This document shows, in pieces, positions 1 to 7,594 of a stretch of DNA of 12,331 nt. The translations under genes were made by a program, and so were the position numbers. Source of the DNA: an uncultured Planctomycetaceae bacterium (GTDB lineage: Bacteria > Planctomycetota > Planctomycetia > Pirellulales > UBA1268); NCBI GenBank assembly GCA_903885855.1, contig CAISKG010000504.1, positions 1 to 12,331 of the forward strand, written 5' to 3'. The notes beneath the pieces were generated by a model. It saw nothing but the letters and a program-made list of their open reading frames with translations, made no database searches and had not been told where the DNA came from. Every line of letters begins with the position of its first letter. The stretch's first letter is position 1.

Positions 1-2714
1 ACCGGCGCCTCCGGCTGCACGAGGCGGCGCACGGTGAGCCGGCCGGACGCGCCGCGCGGCGCGCCGTCGAGGGAATCGCTCGACAGCGTCAGGGCCACCT
101 CGGCCGGCGCCCCGTCGGGCCCGGCGGCGAGCCAGTCGTCGGCCCGGATGCCCAGTTCGAGCGGCGCGTGCCCCGCCCGCACGACGCGCTCGGCGACGCG
201 CGTCTCGCCGGAGGGGTCGGTGACCTCGGCGACGACGCGGTAGGAGAACACCGGCAGGGAGTCGACCGGCACGCCGTCGTCCGGGCGGGCCGGGAACTCG
301 AGCGTGAACGCACCGTCCGGCCCGGTGGTCGCCGTGCCGCGCGCGATCCGCGCCGGGCCGCCGTCGAGGGAGAGCCAGGGGAAGAGCCAGCGGCACCACG
401 GCGGGAAGCGCGTGAGCCGCTCGACGTGCCAGCGCACGCGGGCCCCGGCCACCGGCAGGCCGGTGTAGGTGGCGGCCTTGCCCGAGAGCGACACCGGCCG
501 GTCGAGCACCACGTCGGCCGCGGGCGGGGCGAGGTCGGCCTTGAACTTGGGCCGCTTGTACTCCTCGACGCGCACGCCGAGGAAGCCGCTCGTCCCCGCC
601 CCCTCGGCGACGATCGCCCACTGCCCCGGCAGCGCGCCCGACGGGATGGCGAACTCCCCGTGGAACGACCCCACGGCGCCGGTGCGCATCTCGCGGCGGG
701 CCAGCTCGCGGCCGTTGGCGTCACGGAAGGTGACCGTCACCGGCCGCTCCGCCAGGGCCCGATAGTCGGCCGCCTCCGGGTCGGCGTGGGCCAGGATCCC
801 CTTGTAGCGCACGATCTGGCCGGGGCGGTGGATGCCCCGGTCGGCGACCATGAGGATCCGGGAGTGATTCTCGGGGCGCGGCTGTTCCCAGCGCGCGAAG
901 GGCTCGGAGGAGGTCTCGTGGAGGGCGCCGGCGATCGTCGCCGTGACGCGCAGCACGTGCTCGAGCTGCGGCTGGCACTCGAGGCGGAAGAAGCCGTCGG
1001 CGTCGGTGACCGCCGCCGGGCCGGCCTCGAAGGGGGGGGGATTGCCCTGCCGCGTGCGGACGAAGGCCTCCACCCTGGCTCCGGCCAGCGGCGCCCCCGA
1101 GGCGACGTCGACGACGTGCCCCTCCACCGCGCTGCCGCCGAGGGGCTGCCACGACTGGCCGGTCACCAGCCCCAGGCGCGTGACGCGGACGAAGGCCGCG
1201 GAGACCACGTTGTCGGCGGCGGCGAACCCGGCGTCGGCACTGGCGATCACCCACCACGCCCCCGGCGCGAGGTCGCGCGGCACCGGCACGTCGTGGGTGG
1301 CGTCGCGGAGGTTCGTCGTCGCCGGCAGGTCGGCGCTGAAGGAGCGCTCGGGCCGCGCCGCCACAAGCGCCGCCCGGTCGCCGTCGTCGAGCCACTCGCC
1401 CTGCGCCTTGCCGGCCCGGAGCCGGGCGAGCCAATCGGCCTTCACCACGCGGAAGTGGATCCGGGCGAGGTTGCGGTAGCGGACGCGGATCACCGGCCAG
1501 GGATCGGTCCACACCGTCTCGGTGAACACCTCGAGGGTCTTGCCGTCGATCTCGGCGACGAGGTTGCGGCACAGCCTCCCCCCCACGGTGTCGGGGTGGG
1601 CCGCGGCGCCGGCCGCCGCGATCGCCCGGGCGCGGACGACCGCGTCGTCGTCGTCGTCGCGGCCGCGCTCGGCGAGCGCCAGCTCATGGCGCACCAGCGC
1701 CCCCACCGCGTCGTCGCCGCACTCCTCGAGGAGCGCCTCGAGCGCCCGGATCACGCGCGCGGTGCGCGGGAGAGCGCCGCCGGGGGAGACGGCGGCGTCG
1801 CGCGCCCAGCGGATCCGCTCCAGGTCGGCCGCCAGGAGCGCCGCGCGGTCGGCGTCGCCTGCGTGGAACGCACCGAGCGCCCGGTGGAGCCGCGCGGCCT
1901 CGAGCTGCGGCGCGCGCGTGTCGGTGAGGGCCGGGTCGTCCTCGGGCCTCCAGGCGAGGAACTCCGCCCGCGTCCCCAGCGCCGGGGTGTCGACGTCGAA
2001 CTCGAAGGCATCCTCCGGATCGACCAGCCCGCGTTCCCCCGAGGCGGCGAAGGCCAGCGCGTCGTGGACGACGACGTCCCACACCGTGGGGCGCAGGGCG
2101 TCGGGCATGGTGCCGCGCTCCAGGAGCGCTCCGTAGCGAGCGACGGGCAGCGCCTGCAGCGCCGCGGCCGGCTCGAGCGCCGCCGCGAAGCGCCGGCGGA
2201 TCTCCGCCACCACGCGCGGCAGATCCCAGGAGGCGATCCCCGAGAGGCCCTCGGCCTGCCGGCCCGCCTCGTCGACGCCCCCCGCGGCCCCGGCCGTGCG
2301 CTCGGCGAAGCGCCAGCGGTTGGCCTGGAAGAAGCTCCAGGTCCAGTTGGCGTGGATCGCCTCGAGCACCGGCCGCACCCCCTCCGGCGCCGCGGCGAGC
2401 GCCGCGTCGAGCTGCACCAGGCGCTCCGGGTCGTCGGGGGGGCGGTCGCCGGTGGCGGCGACGACGCGCGTGGCGATGGCGCGGGCGGCCTCGTCCCAGG
2501 CCTCCTGGGCGATCGCCTCGGCCTCGAGGCCCGCGAGGGCCTCGAGCGCCGACTTCGGCCGCCCCTCGTCGAGGGCGCGCTGGACGTCGGCCCAGCGGCC
2601 CGCGCGCGGCGACTCGGGCGGCTCGTCGGCTCGGCCGGGGGGTGTCACGAGGAGCGATCCTGCGGCGAGGAGCAGGCCTGCGACGAGGCCGGCGCGGGGC
2701 GCGATGGGGGGCAC
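1..2714 (-). CDS. Alpha-2-macroglobulin family protein (secreted, large), 3' end cut by window edge
   Basis: Bacterial alpha-2-macroglobulins are large envelope proteins thought to trap proteases by a bait-and-thioester mechanism. The minus-strand frame is open for 904 codons to the window edge, with no stop in the stretches I translated. Residues 1-30 form a signal peptide: a basic start, a Leu/Ala-rich core (GLVAGLLLAAGSLLV) and a likely cut near GRA-DEP. Residues ~45-400 are alanine-rich and helical, including ALDEGRPKSALEAL (~47) and NWTWSFFQANRWRFAERT (~123), which I recognise from planctomycete and Bacteroidetes relatives. A beta-type domain with GHVVDVASGAPLAGARVEAF lies at ~530-600. 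The MG2 domain follows: VADRGIHRPGQIVRYKG at ~623 and the hallmark VEEYKRPKF at 716-724. The bait, thioester and receptor-type domains would lie beyond the edge, so whether the CxEQ thioester exists cannot be seen. The GTG start fits the signal peptide and a GGAG site; no ATG or GTG lies further upstream in frame before the TAA at 2826-2828. Family usual length is ~1,500-2,000 residues. The family call is firm; the protease-inhibitor role is inferred. Confidence 0.9.
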   Translation of the reverse strand, partial: MPPIAPRAGLVAGLLLAAGSLLVTPPGRADEPPESPRAGRWADVQRALDEGRPKSALEALAGLEAEAIAQEAWDEAARAIATRVVAATGDRPPDDPERLVQLDAALAAAPEGVRPVLEAIHANWTWSFFQANRWRFAERTAGAAGGVDEAGRQAEGLSGIASWDLPRVVAEIRRRFAAALEPAAALQALPVARYGALLERGTMPDALRPTVWDVVVHDALAFAASGERGLVDPEDAFEFDVDTPALGTRAEFLAWRPEDDPALTDTRAPQLEAARLHRALGAFHAGDADRAALLAADLERIRWARDAAVSPGGALPRTARVIRALEALLEECGDDAVGALVRHELALAERGRDDDDDAVVRARAIAAAGAAAHPDTVGGRLCRNLVAEIDGKTLEVFTETVWTDPWPVIRVRYRNLARIHFRVVKADWLARLRAGKAQGEWLDDGDRAALVAARPERSFSADLPATTNLRDATHDVPVPRDLAPGAWWVIASADAGFAAADNVVSAAFVRVTRLGLVTGQSWQPLGGSAVEGHVVDVASGAPLAGARVEAFVRTRQGNPPPFEAGPAAVTDADGFFRLECQPQLEHVLRVTATIAGALHETSSEPFARWEQPRPENHSRILMVADRGIHRPGQIVRYKGILAHADPEAADYRALAERPVTVTFRDANGRELARREMRTGAVGSFHGEFAIPSGALPGQWAIVAEGAGTSGFLGVRVEEYKRPKFKADLAPPAADVVLDRPVSLSGKAATYTGLPVAGARVRWHVERLTRFPPWCRWLFPWLSLDGGPARIARGTATTGPDGAFTLEFPARPDDGVPVDSLPVFSYRVVAEVTDPSGETRVAERVVRAGHAPLELGIRADDWLAAGPDGAPAEVALTLSSDSLDGAPRGASGRLTVRRLVQPEAP

Positions 2715-2723
2715 GGCACTGGG

Positions 2724-2727
2724 CTCC
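2724..2727 (-). promoter_or_regulatory. Ribosome binding site GGAG supporting the GTG start of the A2M gene
   Basis: On the minus strand GGAG is followed by 9 nt and then GTG at 2714. No other in-frame start lies upstream before a stop, so this site decides the start. Confidence 0.5.
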
Positions 2728-2882
2728 GGGGGGGCGGCGGCGGGACGCGGGAGGGGCGGGTGGATGCCCGGCGATGTGGCGGCATGCGACGGCTCCCCCC
2801 CGAGAACGGCGGCGGCCCGGCATCGTTACCGGGGTTCGCCTCGACCGGGGAGTCTACGCATCCCTGGCCGCTCGCGGCTCGC

Positions 2883-2914
2883 CCGCGGGTGCGGTGGCGG
2901 CGAAAGACCCGCGG
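2883..2914 (-). terminator. Possible hairpin just after the DUF72 gene
   Basis: CCGCGGGT (2883-2890) and ACCCGCGG (2907-2914) are perfect 8-bp inverted repeats with a 16-nt loop. They directly abut the TGA stop of the DUF72 gene (2915-2917). Position and GC-rich stem fit a transcript end. There is no T-run after it, so it is not a canonical intrinsic terminator and could be chance in such GC-rich DNA. The remainder of 2715-2914 shows nothing else I can name. Confidence 0.3.
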
Positions 2915-3970
2915 TCAGTCGGTGGCCCCGACGATCGCCTCGGCGAGCCGGCGCACGCTCCAGGGCGCCGAGCCCTCGGCCTTGTTGTTGATCGTCACGA
3001 GCACCGGCCGACCGGCGGCGGCGGCCGCGCGCGCGAGCCGGGCCAGCGCCCGCCGGGTGGCGAGGTCCTCGTCGACGAGACGATCGAAGGGGAAGTAGTC
3101 GGCCCGCGCCCCCTCGTAGTCCTTTCCGGCGTGGAGGTTCCAGCGCACGACGAGCGGCCCGGCGGCCGGGCCGGTGCCGAGGCCCCACGCATCCGCCTGG
3201 GACTCCAGCGGCGGCATGCGCGCGTGGGCCGCCAGGCAGGGCAGCGCCCCGGTGTCGCGGAGGCCGGCCGCCAGCCCCGCGCCGAGGAGCTCGGGGTCGC
3301 GCACCTCGAGGGCCACGGGCACCGGCCGGGGGCCGCCGTCGCGCGCGGCGTGCCCGAGCCCCGCCACGAAGGCCACCAGCCGGGCGACGGTGCGCGGCAC
3401 GTCGGCCAGGATCGCCCGGCCCAGCGGCGGAAACTGGAACACGACCGCCCCCAGCCGCGCTCCCAGCCCGGCCGCCGCCGGAGCCAGGCAGGCGGCCGCG
3501 GCGGCGCCGGCGTCGAGGAAGGAGGGGTTGTCGCCGGTGACGCGCCCCGAGGCGCCCGCGCGGGTGAAGGGGTCGGTGATCGCGGCCGGCGCCTTGACGA
3601 CGAAGCGGAAATCCTCCGGGACCGCGGCGGCGTAGCGTGCGAAGCCGGCGGCGTCGAGCGGCGCGTAGAAGGTGCGGTCGAGGCTCACCGTGCGGAACAG
3701 CGGCCAGGCGGCGTAGGCGGCGAGTCCCTCGCGCGCCAGCCGCTGCTCGCTCTCCGGCCGGCCGTCGCGCGCCGCGTAGATCAGGCCGCTCCAGCCGGGG
3801 AACGACCAGCTCGACGTGCCCAGGCGGACGCCCTCGGGGAGCCGGGCGGCCAGCGCCGCGACCTCCGCGTCGGGCGCCGCCGGGAGGACCGGCGCCGCCC
3901 GGCCGCGCCGCGGCACGGGCTCGGGATCGAAGCCGTCGTCGAAGAGCGTCCGTTGCCGCGCGTCGGCCAT
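2915..3970 (-). CDS. DUF72 / YecE family protein
   Basis: This 351-residue protein is a complete DUF72 (YecE-like) member, a widespread cytoplasmic family with a TIM-barrel-like fold whose biochemical role is not settled. Seen in order: a ~45-residue charged and proline-rich N-terminal extension (with QRTLFDDG), GTSSWSFPGWSGLIY at 51-65, SLDRTFYAP at 96-104, FRFVVKAP at 121-128, VVFQFPP at 176-182, VALEVRDPE at 219-227, and the family-typical LVTINNKAEGSAP at 324-336. The family usually spans 240-300 residues, so the extra length is the N-terminal extension plus the Ala-rich middle. ATG at 3970 is chosen because it lies 17 nt after the stop of the STAS gene and before the first conserved block. 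The open frame continues upstream to 4570 only as a shadow of the neighbouring gene. It is probably co-transcribed with the STAS gene. There is no signal peptide. Confidence 0.9.
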   Translation of the reverse strand: MADARQRTLFDDGFDPEPVPRRGRAAPVLPAAPDAEVAALAARLPEGVRLGTSSWSFPGWSGLIYAARDGRPESEQRLAREGLAAYAAWPLFRTVSLDRTFYAPLDAAGFARYAAAVPEDFRFVVKAPAAITDPFTRAGASGRVTGDNPSFLDAGAAAAACLAPAAAGLGARLGAVVFQFPPLGRAILADVPRTVARLVAFVAGLGHAARDGGPRPVPVALEVRDPELLGAGLAAGLRDTGALPCLAAHARMPPLESQADAWGLGTGPAAGPLVVRWNLHAGKDYEGARADYFPFDRLVDEDLATRRALARLARAAAAAGRPVLVTINNKAEGSAPWSVRRLAEAIVGATD

Positions 3971-3987
3971 CGGGAACCGGCCTCGTG

Positions 3988-4368
3988 TCAGGTGGCGTCG
4001 GTGGGACGGTCGCTGCCCAGCGCGTCGACGAGGTCCTCGACGACGTCGAACGTCGTGTCCAGCCGCGTCACCCGGAACGCCTCCTTGAGCCCCGCCGTGA
4101 GGTGGCAGACCACGAGCCTGCCCCCGCGCCGCGCGAGCGCCGCGGCCAGGGCCGTGAGGCGGCCGAACGACTCGCTGCCGAAGAACGTCACCGGCGAGAA
4201 GTCGAGGACGAGCGTGCCCTCGCCGAGGGATTCGCCGATCGGACCGAGCACTCCCTCGAAGAGCGTCGCCGCCCGGACGCCGAGGACGCGCTTGTCCAGC
4301 AGCCGCGCCACCACCACGCCCCCCACGGTGCGGATGTCGGCGGTGGGGCGCTCGGCGGGGAACGTCAT
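3988..4368 (-). CDS. STAS-domain protein (anti-sigma factor antagonist type)
   Basis: The protein is 126 residues, close to the ~110 usual for single-domain STAS proteins such as SpoIIAA/RsbV. These proteins act in partner-switching, where an anti-sigma kinase phosphorylates a serine in the STAS loop. The strand-helix pattern fits: VVVARLLDKRVLG (18-30), GTLVLDFSPVTFFGSESFGRL (51-71), GGRLVVCHLTAGLKEAFRVTRLDTTFDVVEDLVDAL (82-117). Aligning SFMDSSGLG of SpoIIAA with TFFGSESFG puts Ser65 at the phospho-serine; the Asp before it is Gly64 and the next Ser is Glu66, so regulation may differ. ATG at 4368 has GAGG with a 6-nt spacer upstream on the minus strand. The DUF72 gene follows after 17 nt, suggesting one operon. 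No anti-sigma kinase or sigma factor is encoded in the window. The STAS call is confident; the pathway is inferred. Confidence 0.85.
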   Translation of the reverse strand: MTFPAERPTADIRTVGGVVVARLLDKRVLGVRAATLFEGVLGPIGESLGEGTLVLDFSPVTFFGSESFGRLTALAAALARRGGRLVVCHLTAGLKEAFRVTRLDTTFDVVEDLVDALGSDRPTDAT

Positions 4369-4472
4369 GAGGGGCCTCGGGGGCCGGAGGCGCCCGTGCG
4401 GCGGGCGGGGCAAAGGTACCATACGGGACAGCCGCACCGACCGTTCGACCCCGCCCCGCCCGCCCCGCTGCC
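4369..4472. promoter_or_regulatory. Divergent spacer between the STAS and dehydrogenase genes
   Basis: These 104 bp separate two divergently transcribed genes, so promoters for both should lie here. Only loose -10-like hexamers are visible around GGTACCATACGG (4416-4427): TACCAT on plus and TATGGT on minus, each 4/6 to the consensus and without a convincing -35. The local sequence is relatively AT-rich for this window, which is the main support. The exact promoters are not resolved. Confidence 0.3.
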
Positions 4473-7400
4473 ATGCCATCCCCCCCTCCGCCATCGGCGC
4501 TCCCCCCGGCGCTGGCGGCGCTTGCCGCGGAGCTCGAGGGGGAGCTGCGCGTCGACGACGTCGCACGCACGATCTACGCCACCGACGCCTCGGAGTACCA
4601 GGAGCGGCCGCTGGCGGTGGCGCTGCCGAAGACCGACGACGACGTCCGGCGCCTGGTGCGCTTCGCCGCCGAGCACGGCGTGGGGCTCGTGCCCCGGGCC
4701 GCCGGCACCTCGCTGGCGGGGCAGGTGGTCGGCGGCGGGATCGTCGTCGACGCCGGAAGGCACATGCACGCCATCGTGTCGCTCGACACCGCGCGGCGCA
4801 CGGTGCGCGTCCAGCCCGGCGTGGTGCGCAACGCCCTCAACGCCTTCCTCGCCCCCCACGGCCTGTTCTTCGGCCCGGAGACCTCGACCGCCTCCTGGGC
4901 GATGATCGGCGGGATGGTGGGGAACAATTCCTGCGGCTCGAACTCCATCGCCTTCGGGAGCACGCGCGACCACCTCCTCTCCGCCCGCGGCTTCCTCGCC
5001 GACGGCTCCGAGGTCACCTTCGGGCCGCTCTCCGCGGAGGGACTGGCCGCGAAGTGCGCCGCCCCCGACTCCCTCGAGACCCGCATCCACCGCGGCCTCC
5101 ACGCCCTCCTCTCCGACGCGGAGGTCCGCGCCGAGGTGCGGCAGGGCTTCCCGCGCCCCGAGGTCACGCGGCGCAACACCGGCTACGCCCTCGACGCCCT
5201 CATGGACGCCGCGCCGTTCGATCCGGCGAGCCCCCGGCCGTTCAACGTCTGCCGCCTCCTGGCCGGCTCGGAGGGAACGCTGTTCTTCGGCGTGGAATAC
5301 GAGCTGTCGCTCCTCCCCCTGCCGCCGCCGGGCGGGCTGCTGGTGGCCCACTGCGGCTCGGTCGACGAGGCGCTGCGCGGGGCGGTGGCGGTGATGCGGG
5401 CCGGCCGCGAGGCGGTGGCGCGCGAGGGGGGGATCCTCACCGCCTGCGAGCTCATCGACCGCACGGTGCTCGAGTGCACGCGCGACAACGCCGAGCAGGC
5501 GCGGAACCGCTCTTTCGTGGTCGGTGATCCCGGCGCCATCCTCGTCGTCGAGGCCTGCCACGCCGACGAGCCGGCGCGACGGCGGGCGCTCGACGGCGTC
5601 GAGGGGGTGCTGCGCGACGCGGGGATCGGCTACGCCTGGCCGCGCCTCTTCGGCGCCGAGGCGGGGAAGGTGTGGGAGCTGCGGCGCGCCGGCCAGGGGC
5701 TCGTGCAGAACATCCCCGGCGACAAGAAGCCGCGCGAGATCGTCGAGGACACGGCGGTGGCGGTCGACGACCTCCCCGCCTACATCGCCGACTTCGACCG
5801 GCTCCTGGCGGAGAAGTACGGCATCGACTGCATCCACTACGCCCATGCCGGAGCCGGCGAGCTCCACCTGCGCCCCCTCTTCGACCTGCGCACCGCCGAG
5901 GGCTTGAGGATGTTCCGCGACGTGGCCACCGACGTGGCGGCGCTCGTGAAGCGCTACCGGGGGTCGCTCAGCGGCGAGCACGGCGACGGCCGGTTGCGCG
6001 GCGAGTTCATCCGCACGATGGTGGGCGACGCCTGCTGGCGGCACCTGGTGGCGGTGAAGCGCCTCTTCGACCCGCAGGGAATCCTCAATCCTGGGAAGAT
6101 CGTCGACACGCCGCCGATGGACACGATGCTGCGCATCCTCCCCGGCGCGCCCGAGCCCGACCACGGGACGGTCCTCGACTTCAGCGCCACCCAGGGGGTG
6201 TTGCGGGCGGCGGAGAAGTGCGGCGGCGTGGGGCAGTGCCGCAAGTCGGCGGCCATGGGGGGGACGATGTGCCCCAGCTACATGGCCACCGGCGACGAGC
6301 AGGACACCACGCGCGCCCGGGCCAACGTCCTGCGGCAGGCGCTGGCCTCCCCGGCCGGCGCGCCGGGGGCGAATCCCTGGACGACGCCGGCGCTGGCGGA
6401 GGTGATGGATCTGTGCCTGTCGTGCAAGGGCTGCAAGAGCGAGTGCCCCTCGAACGTCGACATGGCGCGGCTCAAGGCGGAGTGGGAGCAGCACTGGATG
6501 GACGCCCACGGCGTGCCCTGGCGCACGCGCTTCGTGGCCGGCTCGGCGCGCGGCTTCGCGCTGGCGTCGCGCTGCGCTCCCCTGGCCAACTTCCTGGCGA
6601 CCGCCCCCGGCACCTCCCACCTCCTCAAGTGGGCCCTCGGCTTCGCGCAGCGCCGCTCCCTGCCGCGCGTCCATTCCCCGCGCCTCTCCGTGTGGTGGCG
6701 CCGGCGCCCGCGCGCGCCGGGCCGGCTGGGCCGGGTGCACCTGTTCTGCGACGAGTTCACCGACACCCTCGACGTGCCGGTGGGGATGCGGGCGATCGAG
6801 CTCTTCGAGGCGCTGGGCTACGAGGTGGTGATCCCCGACCACGTGGCCAGCGGCCGCGCGCAGATCTCCAAGGGGCTCTTGCGCGAGGCCAAGGCGCTGG
6901 CCGAGGAGAACGTGCGGCGCCTCGCGCCGGTCGTGACGGACGACGCGCCGCTGGTGGGCATCGAGCCCTCGGCGATCCTCGGCTTCCGCGACGAGGTGCC
7001 CGACCTGGTGGAGCGGTCGCTCGTGCCGGCGGCGCGCGCCCTGGCGGGGCGGGCGCTGTTGGCCGAGGAGTTCCTCGCGCGCGAGGCGGCCGCCGGGCGG
7101 ATCGGCCCCGACGCCTTCCACGACGAGCGCCGCACGGTGCGCCTCCACGGCCACTGCCATCAGAAGGCCCTCGTCGGCCTCGGTCCCACGGTGGCGGCCC
7201 TCTCCCTGCCGCGGCACTACGCCGTCGAGCCGATCCCCAGCGGCTGCTGCGGCATGGCCGGGTCGTTCGGCTACGAGCGCGAGCACTACGGGATCTCGAT
7301 GCGGATCGGGGAATTGGTCCTCTTCCCCGCCCTGCGCGCCGCGCCGGACTCGGTGATCGTGGCGGCGCCGGGCACGAGCTGCCGCCACCAGATCCGCGAC

Positions 7401-7487
7401 GGCACGGGGCGCGAGGCGCGGCACCCGGTGGAGATCCTCCACGCGGCGCTGCGGAAGAGCCGCGGATCGGCCCCGCGGGGCGCGTGA
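4473..7487 (+). CDS. FAD-binding and (Fe-S)-binding dehydrogenase, YdiJ/GlcD-GlpC fusion type
   Basis: A 1004-residue fusion matching E. coli YdiJ in layout and length (~1,018), a family oxidising D-2-hydroxyacids (D-lactate, D-2-hydroxyglutarate, glycolate-like substrates) and passing electrons through Fe-S centres to the respiratory chain. Domains: an FAD_binding_4 (PCMH-type) domain at ~45-290 with PRAAGTSLAGQ (74-84) and MIGGMVGNNSCGSNS (144-158); an FAD-linked oxidase C-terminal domain at ~300-545 with HYAHAGAGELHLRP (455-468) and SGEHGDGRLRGEF (500-512); a ferredoxin-like region with Cys583, 589, 600 (MCPSY) and C648-x2-C651-x2-C654-x3-C658-P; and a CCG-domain region with HGHCHQK (892-898) and SGCCGMAGSFGYE (923-935). 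It has no signal peptide and no strong transmembrane helix, so it is probably a cytoplasmic or peripheral membrane protein. The ATG gives a short Pro-rich start and has only a weak ribosome site. Nothing appears truncated or frameshifted. The exact substrate cannot be read from the sequence. Confidence 0.93.
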   Translation: MPSPPPPSALPPALAALAAELEGELRVDDVARTIYATDASEYQERPLAVALPKTDDDVRRLVRFAAEHGVGLVPRAAGTSLAGQVVGGGIVVDAGRHMHAIVSLDTARRTVRVQPGVVRNALNAFLAPHGLFFGPETSTASWAMIGGMVGNNSCGSNSIAFGSTRDHLLSARGFLADGSEVTFGPLSAEGLAAKCAAPDSLETRIHRGLHALLSDAEVRAEVRQGFPRPEVTRRNTGYALDALMDAAPFDPASPRPFNVCRLLAGSEGTLFFGVEYELSLLPLPPPGGLLVAHCGSVDEALRGAVAVMRAGREAVAREGGILTACELIDRTVLECTRDNAEQARNRSFVVGDPGAILVVEACHADEPARRRALDGVEGVLRDAGIGYAWPRLFGAEAGKVWELRRAGQGLVQNIPGDKKPREIVEDTAVAVDDLPAYIADFDRLLAEKYGIDCIHYAHAGAGELHLRPLFDLRTAEGLRMFRDVATDVAALVKRYRGSLSGEHGDGRLRGEFIRTMVGDACWRHLVAVKRLFDPQGILNPGKIVDTPPMDTMLRILPGAPEPDHGTVLDFSATQGVLRAAEKCGGVGQCRKSAAMGGTMCPSYMATGDEQDTTRARANVLRQALASPAGAPGANPWTTPALAEVMDLCLSCKGCKSECPSNVDMARLKAEWEQHWMDAHGVPWRTRFVAGSARGFALASRCAPLANFLATAPGTSHLLKWALGFAQRRSLPRVHSPRLSVWWRRRPRAPGRLGRVHLFCDEFTDTLDVPVGMRAIELFEALGYEVVIPDHVASGRAQISKGLLREAKALAEENVRRLAPVVTDDAPLVGIEPSAILGFRDEVPDLVERSLVPAARALAGRALLAEEFLAREAAAGRIGPDAFHDERRTVRLHGHCHQKALVGLGPTVAALSLPRHYAVEPIPSGCCGMAGSFGYEREHYGISMRIGELVLFPALRAAPDSVIVAAPGTSCRHQIRDGTGREARHPVEILHAALRKSRGSAPRGA

Positions 7488-7530
7488 GCGGCGCGGCGGG
7501 CCGGGGGCGGTTCCGGCTGGTATCCTGGGG

Positions 7531-7548
7531 GCGGTCCGGGGGGACCGC
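7531..7548 (+). other. Short perfect hairpin between the dehydrogenase and yceI genes
   Basis: GCGGTCC (7531-7537) pairs perfectly with GGACCGC (7542-7548) around a GGGG loop. It sits 43 nt after the dehydrogenase stop and 46 nt before the yceI start. It could end or attenuate the upstream transcript, but no T-run follows. A TATCCT hexamer (7521-7526, 4/6 to a -10 box) lies just before it without a matching -35. Confidence 0.3.
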
Positions 7549-7594
7549 GGCCCGCGCCATGGCCGGACCCCGGCCGATCCAACGGAGAACCGCC

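Noticed and set aside
1023..1041. G-rich runs such as the one at 1036-1042 as possible frameshift or sequencing-error sites in the A2M gene
   Set aside because: The A2M frame stays consistent on both sides (carboxypeptidase-like domain before, MG2 after), so no frameshift is needed.
168..3098. Plus-strand open reading frame of 976 codons opposite the A2M and DUF72 genes
   Set aside because: Its translation is rich in Arg, Gly, Pro and His with no recognisable domain. The opposite strand encodes clear A2M and DUF72 motifs.
2642..5527. Plus-strand open reading frame of 961 codons spanning several gene boundaries
   Set aside because: It crosses the A2M, DUF72, STAS and dehydrogenase genes on both strands and is low-complexity Arg/Gly/Pro sequence, as expected from GC-rich codon bias.
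4365..7442. Minus-strand open reading frame of 1025 codons opposite the dehydrogenase gene
   Set aside because: It is slightly longer than the real gene but has no known motif and is rich in His, Arg and Gly. The plus strand has complete flavin and Fe-S signatures.
5672..7594. Upstream extension of the yceI reading frame through the dehydrogenase gene
   Set aside because: The part before ATG 7595 is a shadow of the dehydrogenase. A GGAG site and a signal peptide fix the yceI start at 7595.
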